Shown: positions 59,744-64,000 of the stretch, one piece after another
Layout of the letters: each line of letters starts with the position of its first letter
How positions within the stretch are numbered: position 1 is the first letter of the stretch
Assembly (NCBI GenBank): GCA_900552645.1
Contig: USAN01000003.1
Span: 124,001 to 188,000 of the forward strand
DNA from: an uncultured Bacteroides sp.
GTDB lineage: Bacteria > Bacteroidota > Bacteroidia > Bacteroidales > Bacteroidaceae
Direction of reading: 5' to 3'
Length of the DNA stretch: 64,000 nt
Translations under genes and position numbers: made by a program
The notes under the pieces: model-generated
Told to the model about the DNA's origin: nothing
The model's input: only the letters and a program-made list of their open reading frames with translations
Databases searched by the model: none

Positions 59744-62332
59744 ATGGATTTTAACAACTTCACTATTAAATCACAGGAGGCAGTGCAGCAGGCCGTTAAT
59801 ATCACTCAGGCGCATGGCGAGCAGGCTATAGAACCTGTGCATCTGTTGGCTGGAGTTCTGAAAGTTGGTGAAAATATTACCAATTTTATTTTTCAGAAAC
59901 TCGGAGTTAATGGACAGCAAGTTGTATTGGTAGTAGATAAGCAAATAGAATCCTTACCTAAAGTTTCTGGAGGAGAGGCATATTTGAGTCGCGAAAGCAA
60001 TGAGGTACTTCAAAAAGCAACTCAGATTTCGAAGGATATGGGTGATGAATTCGTATCTCTTGAAGCTATATTGATAGCTCTGCTCACAGTGAAAAGTACA
60101 GCTTCTACCATACTGAAAGATGCCGGAGTGAACGAAAAGGATCTAAAAGCAGCAATTACAGAACTTCGTAAAGGAGAAAAAGTTACGTCACAGTCCAGCG
60201 AAGATACTTATCAGTCACTTAGCAAGTATGCTATAAATCTTAACGAAGCTGCCCGAAGTGGCAAACTCGATCCTGTAATAGGAAGAGATGAAGAGATAAG
60301 ACGTGTATTGCAAATACTAAGCCGTCGTACTAAGAACAATCCTATACTTATAGGCGAACCCGGTACTGGCAAGACTGCAATAGTCGAGGGATTGGCTCAC
60401 AGAATAATTCGTGGCGATGTTCCCGAGAACCTTAAAGATAAACAGATTTACTCGCTCGATATGGGTGCACTTGTTGCAGGTGCCAAGTATAAAGGAGAAT
60501 TCGAGGAACGTCTTAAATCGGTCATAAACGAAGTAACTAAATCGGAAGGCAATATAATATTGTTTATCGATGAAATACATACTCTGGTAGGAGCCGGCAA
60601 AGGCGAAGGTGCTATGGATGCAGCAAATATTCTTAAACCTGCACTTGCACGTGGTGAATTAAGAAGTATAGGTGCAACAACTCTTGATGAATATCAAAAG
60701 TATTTTGAAAAGGATAAAGCTCTTGAACGTCGTTTTCAAACTGTAATGGTAAATGAACCGGATGTTATGAATACGATATCAATACTTCGTGGATTGAAAG
60801 AGAGATACGAAAATCATCATCAGGTACGAATTAAAGACGAAGCTATAATTGCAGCTGTCGAGCTTAGCAACCGTTACATAACCGAAAGATTCCTTCCCGA
60901 TAAGGCAATAGATCTTATGGATGAAGCTGCAGCCAAGTTAAGGATGGAACGTGACTCTGTGCCCGAAGAACTGGATGAAATTTCACGTCATATTAAACAA
61001 CTAGAGATTGAAAGAGAAGCTATCAAAAGAGAAAAAGACGAAGCTAAGCTTCAACAGCTAAGCAAGGAGATTTCCGAACTTAAGGAACAAGAGAATTCTT
61101 ACAAGGCAAAATGGCAGAGTGAAAAAACTCTTGTAAACAAGATACAGGCAGACAAGAAGGAAATTGAAACTTTGAAATTTGAAGCCGACAAGGCCGAACG
61201 TGAAGGCGACTATGGAAGAGTAGCCGAAATAAGATATGGTAAGCTGCAAGCACTCGAATCTGATATAAAAGATGTGCAGGATAAACTTAAACATATGCAG
61301 GGAGACTCGGCTATGATTAAGGAAGAAGTTATCGCGGAAGATATTGCAGATGTAGTTTCACGATGGACTGGCATTCCGGTTAACAAAATGCTGCAGAGCG
61401 AACGTGACAAACTTCTTAATCTTGAACAAGAACTTCATCTTCGTGTAGTTGGTCAGGATGAGGCTATTGCAGCTGTATCCGATTCAATTCGAAGAAGCCG
61501 GGCCGGATTGCAAGATCCTAAGCGGCCTATAGGTTCTTTCATTTTCCTTGGCACTACCGGTGTTGGTAAAACAGAACTTGCAAAGGCATTAGCCGACTAC
61601 CTTTTCGATGACGAAGCATTGATGACTCGTATAGACATGAGCGAATATCAAGAGAAGTTTTCGGTATCAAGACTAATCGGAGCGCCTCCGGGATATGTCG
61701 GATATGATGAAGGTGGACAGCTTACAGAAGCAGTAAGACGCAAACCATACTCGGTAGTACTATTCGATGAAATAGAGAAGGCTCACCCCGATGTATTCAA
61801 TATACTTCTTCAGGTATTGGATGATGGTCGTCTTACAGACAATAAAGGTAGAGTGGTAAACTTTAAGAATACTATCATAATAATGACATCAAACCTTGGC
61901 AGCTCATACATACAAAGTCAGTTTGAAACACTTACTAAGGATAATCATGAGGTGGTAATAGAGGAAACAAGAAAACAGGTTATGGAGATGCTTAAAAAGA
62001 CTATCCGTCCCGAATTCCTAAACCGTATAGATGACATTATAATGTTCTTACCTCTCTCTAAGGAAGAAATTGAAGAGATTGTAAATATACAGATAGGTTC
62101 TATAAAGAATATGCTTGCACAGAATGGTATTGACTTGCAGATGACAGATGCTGCAACCGCATTCATTGCAAGTGTAGGATATGATCCTGAATTTGGTGCT
62201 CGTCCTGTTAAACGTGCTATACAGAAATATTTGCTGAACGATCTATCGAAGAAGATTCTTGGCAATGAGGTACAGAAAGATAAACCTATCATTGTAGATC
62301 GTGGAGGTGACGGACTAATATTCCGCAACTAA
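59744..62332 (+). CDS. clpB: ATP-dependent disaggregase ClpB
   Basis: Hexameric AAA+ chaperone that rescues aggregated proteins with DnaK. N domain (1-150, MDFNNFTIKSQEAVQQAVN), first AAA module with GEPGTGKTA and FIDEIHTLVGAG, long middle coiled coil (about 400-535), second AAA module with GTTGVGKTE and LFDEIEKAHPDVFN, and the C-terminal D2 small domain with ARPVKRAIQKYLLNDLSKKIL. The middle domain distinguishes it from ClpA/ClpC. 862 residues, complete. A GAAAGGAGA purine-rich RBS precedes the ATG, unusually strong for this window. The 62.4 kb palindromic repeat begins just after its stop. Confidence 0.97.
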   Translation: MDFNNFTIKSQEAVQQAVNITQAHGEQAIEPVHLLAGVLKVGENITNFIFQKLGVNGQQVVLVVDKQIESLPKVSGGEAYLSRESNEVLQKATQISKDMGDEFVSLEAILIALLTVKSTASTILKDAGVNEKDLKAAITELRKGEKVTSQSSEDTYQSLSKYAINLNEAARSGKLDPVIGRDEEIRRVLQILSRRTKNNPILIGEPGTGKTAIVEGLAHRIIRGDVPENLKDKQIYSLDMGALVAGAKYKGEFEERLKSVINEVTKSEGNIILFIDEIHTLVGAGKGEGAMDAANILKPALARGELRSIGATTLDEYQKYFEKDKALERRFQTVMVNEPDVMNTISILRGLKERYENHHQVRIKDEAIIAAVELSNRYITERFLPDKAIDLMDEAAAKLRMERDSVPEELDEISRHIKQLEIEREAIKREKDEAKLQQLSKEISELKEQENSYKAKWQSEKTLVNKIQADKKEIETLKFEADKAEREGDYGRVAEIRYGKLQALESDIKDVQDKLKHMQGDSAMIKEEVIAEDIADVVSRWTGIPVNKMLQSERDKLLNLEQELHLRVVGQDEAIAAVSDSIRRSRAGLQDPKRPIGSFIFLGTTGVGKTELAKALADYLFDDEALMTRIDMSEYQEKFSVSRLIGAPPGYVGYDEGGQLTEAVRRKPYSVVLFDEIEKAHPDVFNILLQVLDDGRLTDNKGRVVNFKNTIIIMTSNLGSSYIQSQFETLTKDNHEVVIEETRKQVMEMLKKTIRPEFLNRIDDIIMFLPLSKEEIEEIVNIQIGSIKNMLAQNGIDLQMTDAATAFIASVGYDPEFGARPVKRAIQKYLLNDLSKKILGNEVQKDKPIIVDRGGDGLIFRN

Positions 62333-62344
62333 AAAAAGCTACAA

Positions 62345-62443
62345 ACTGATAAAAATAAATTCCTAAATCGACCGCGTAAAAAAATAAATTGACCGCGGTC
62401 GATTTATTTTTTTACGCGGTCGATTTTTATTTGGTCAGCACCA
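62345..62443. repeat. Palindromic 21-bp-period array, copy 3
   Basis: Arms 62365-62395 and 62396-62426 are complementary over 31 bp with one mismatch and no loop, centred on GACCGCGGTC. The right half is two 21-bp units (62399, 62420), the last ending in the cap ATTTGGTCAGCACCA shared with 31.8 kb. The left flank CTGATAAAAATAAA looks like a degenerate inverted cap. Layout resembles a miniature element made of two outward ends. Confidence 0.8.
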
Positions 62444-62500
62444 ATTTAGGTGTACTTAATTTAGTTTCTTAAAACATAAAGCAGTTGATGGGTTACACCA

Positions 62501-62604
62501 ATAATTAAAACTAATATTCACATCATTCACAATTCCAACGCACTGACTCACAAAATATTACATGTGAATGATATAGATATATATTTCACATATCATTCAC
62601 ACAG
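62501..62604 (+). repeat. Interspersed block, copy 3 (TTCACA-containing)
   Basis: Aligned with 1868-1945 and with the reverse complement of 31678-31780. It holds paired TTCACA hexamers 9 bp apart (62518, 62527) and 11 bp apart (62585, 62596) and the conserved TTCACAATTCCAA. No ORF. The rest of the gap up to 62731 contains the terminator. Confidence 0.6.
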
Positions 62605-62620
62605 TATAGTTGCAAAATCC

Positions 62621-62668
62621 AAAAGAGCCACATCATAGCTTTAACAAAGCATTTGATGTGACCCTTTT
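62621..62668. terminator. Terminator between clpB and the DUF5606 gene
   Basis: AAAAG...CCACATCA pairs with TGATGTG...CTTTT with one internal mismatch. Confidence 0.6.
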
Positions 62669-62731
62669 ATATTAATGAAGATCAATTGATCCAAATCTTT
62701 AAGCATTATAAAAACTTAAAGAGTAAGACAA

Positions 62732-63163
62732 TTATTCTGCAGCCTTATCCTCTTCTGTAGTCTCTTCTGCCGAAACAAATTCAGTAATTCCGTTCTGAAC
62801 AAGAAGATTATACCATGAGATTAACTTCTTGATATCGCTTGTGTGAACTCTATCGCGATCATAAGAAGGAAGAACTTCTGCAAAATAAGTATTTAAATCT
62901 GCAGCAGACGCTTTTTTATAATCAATAGAAGCAACAGCACCATTTTCCTTATTCTTTACTGCTTCTAAAACTTCCGACAAAGGAACCTCTTCTGCATCAG
63001 TATACATTGCTATATCTCCTAAAGAGATTACTTTTTCATGACCATAAACAGGAACTCTTTTTTTTGCGGCATCAATTGTTTCAACGATCAACATATTCTT
63101 ACCCTGAGACACAAGATTGTACAATCCTGGTTTTCCTGCTATTGATAAAATTGTTTTCAACAT
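62732..63163 (-). CDS. DUF5606 domain-containing protein
   Basis: 143 residues from MLKTILSIAGKPGLYNLVSQGKNMLIVET, which is where the family begins. An upstream in-frame Met at 63199 is less likely. The SH3-like N-terminal part and a helical C-terminal part (KKASAADLNTYFAEVLPSYDRDRVHTSDIKKLISWYNLL) are followed by an acidic tail. Function unknown, possibly nucleic-acid related given the small barrel. It follows coaE in the ybbR-coaE cluster. Confidence 0.85.
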   Translation of the reverse strand: MLKTILSIAGKPGLYNLVSQGKNMLIVETIDAAKKRVPVYGHEKVISLGDIAMYTDAEEVPLSEVLEAVKNKENGAVASIDYKKASAADLNTYFAEVLPSYDRDRVHTSDIKKLISWYNLLVQNGITEFVSAEETTEEDKAAE

Positions 63164-63243
63164 ATTATTCAGTTTTTGTTTTAATATTCGAGGCAGCAAA
63201 AGTACAATAGACTCTTGGAACTCCCAAATTATTACTATTTATT

Positions 63244-63825
63244 TTAACTCTTTAATTTGTTTATGATATCATTAACTTGAGAATTTACAGGTTTGATTCC
63301 ATCATTTATAATAACAAAATCGGCTCTACTGCATTTCTCGTCATCATTCATCTGCGAATTTATTCTTGAAATTATCTCTTTCTCGGGTGCATTGTCTCTT
63401 TGCTTTACTCTTTCTATTCGTATCTCTAATGGGGCATATACCGATATAACCTTATCTACGAACTTATCAAAGCCCGACTCGTAAAGTATAGCCGATTCCA
63501 TTATGGTTATCTCATGTTGACTGTTGCGCTGAATCCAGCGAATATAATCATTATATACTGCAGGATGTATAATAGAATTTATCTGCTGCAAATGTTCCTT
63601 TGAGCTAAATATATAAGCAGCCAGAAATTTACGGTTTAATCGTGTACCGTCATAACACTCCTCACCTACTATTTCAATAAGTTTCTTCCTTAACTCATCG
63701 TTTGTATCGGTCAATCTCTTAGATTCTATATCTGCATTGTATACAGGAATATTATGTTTCTCAAATATCGAGGCTACATAAGATTTTCCACTACCAATGC
63801 CACCAGTTATAGCTAACTTAATCAT
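63244..63825 (-). CDS. coaE: Dephospho-CoA kinase
   Basis: Last step of coenzyme A synthesis, phosphorylating the ribose 3'-OH. P-loop AITGGIGSGKSYVASIF, then YNADIESKRL and the lid region VKQRDNAPEKEIISRINSQM. ATG 63825 (MIKLAITGG) overlaps the stop of the upstream YbbR gene by 8 bp, giving 193 residues. A Met at 63846 is an unlikely alternative. CoA needs pantothenate, made by panC-panD elsewhere in the window. Confidence 0.95.
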   Translation of the reverse strand: MIKLAITGGIGSGKSYVASIFEKHNIPVYNADIESKRLTDTNDELRKKLIEIVGEECYDGTRLNRKFLAAYIFSSKEHLQQINSIIHPAVYNDYIRWIQRNSQHEITIMESAILYESGFDKFVDKVISVYAPLEIRIERVKQRDNAPEKEIISRINSQMNDDEKCSRADFVIINDGIKPVNSQVNDIINKLKS

Positions 63826-64000
63826 TATTTGCAGCTTGTTCTTCAATTAAATAATCTACTTCGGATGGGTCTAACTTTATATGATTTACATATCCCGGAT
63901 AAGACTTGAGCGTTATTTGGTACTTATCGGAGTTGTTATGAATTATATCGTCATAAGTAATTCCTATGAAAAAATCATCCTGACCTACACTCTTAAAGTT
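63818..64000 (-). CDS. YbbR-like (CdaR) protein, C-terminal end only
   Basis: Sixty codons before the stop are visible (ending IKLDPSEVDYLIEEQAANND) and the gene continues beyond the window. The segment FFIGITYDDIIHNNSDKYQITLKSYPGYV fits a beta-rich YbbR domain end, and the position directly before coaE with an 8-bp overlap is the usual Bacteroides order. Assignment rests mainly on this context. Confidence 0.65.
   Translation of the reverse strand, partial: NFKSVGQDDFFIGITYDDIIHNNSDKYQITLKSYPGYVNHIKLDPSEVDYLIEEQAANND

Overview
The window is chromosomal DNA of a low-GC member of the Bacteroidales, probably a Bacteroides- or Phocaeicola-like gut commensal. The evidence is a SusC/SusD pair, many exported glycoside hydrolases, DUF4270 and DUF5606 proteins, promoters of the Bacteroidota type (TAnnTTTG at -7), and a probable Bacteroidales-1 RNA downstream of rplT. 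No prophage, integrase, transposase gene, CRISPR array or toxin/defence locus was seen. I cannot name the species.

Layout. 1-1.7 kb: 3' part of asnB and tRNA-Thr(CGT). 2.3-8.3 kb: a carbohydrate cluster (CBM9-like/GHL protein and GH29 fucosidase in one operon, a membrane-anchored NUC1 nuclease, GH51 arabinofuranosidase). 8.4-10.4 kb: mltG and an EFR1-type flavodoxin-ferredoxin. 10.4-17.3 kb: thrS-infC-rpmI-rplT with the Bacteroidales-1 RNA, a TPR protein, def and ruvX. 17.5-22.2 kb: small proteins, a MaoC hydratase, GH28, an RluA-type pseudouridine synthase and ygbA. 22.1-23.6 kb: trkH. 23.7-30.1 kb: four closely spaced genes (sensor kinase, exported 5'-nucleotidase-like enzyme, His-rich exported protein, TonB-dependent receptor). 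30.2-39.0 kb: cbpA-cbpM, then tex-nudC-PBP1A-AspT/YidE transporter. 39.2-43 kb: panC-panD, a glycogen-synthase-like half protein and a DUF4270 lipoprotein. 43.4-51 kb: phosphohexomutase, C69 and M23 peptidases, ald, tatA-tatC. 51.5-56.8 kb: SusC/SusD and an exported protein. 56.9-64 kb: YeiH-type transporter, LysR regulator, an unknown gene, clpB, and ybbR (partial)-coaE-DUF5606.

The most unusual signal is non-coding. Three intergenic regions, at about 2.0, 31.8 and 62.4 kb, carry related elements. Each combines a 21-bp-period tandem array (units begin TCGATTT or TCAATTT, several end in CGG) with a diverged block of about 80-100 bp containing helically phased TTCACA hexamers. One copy is a near-perfect 31+31 nt palindrome, and two copies share the terminal cap ATTTGGTCAGCACCA. 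The arrays recall the multi-repeat ends of IS21-family elements, but no istA/istB gene is present. They may be IS/MITE relics or a chromosomal protein-binding repeat.

Most of the window is core metabolism and cell-envelope function. The accessory part is polysaccharide use (GH29, GHL, GH51, GH28, SusCD) and the sensor-nucleotidase-receptor operon. Where an upstream start would fall inside the promoter motif (mltG, ald) or before a clear signal peptide or domain start, I chose the downstream ATG.
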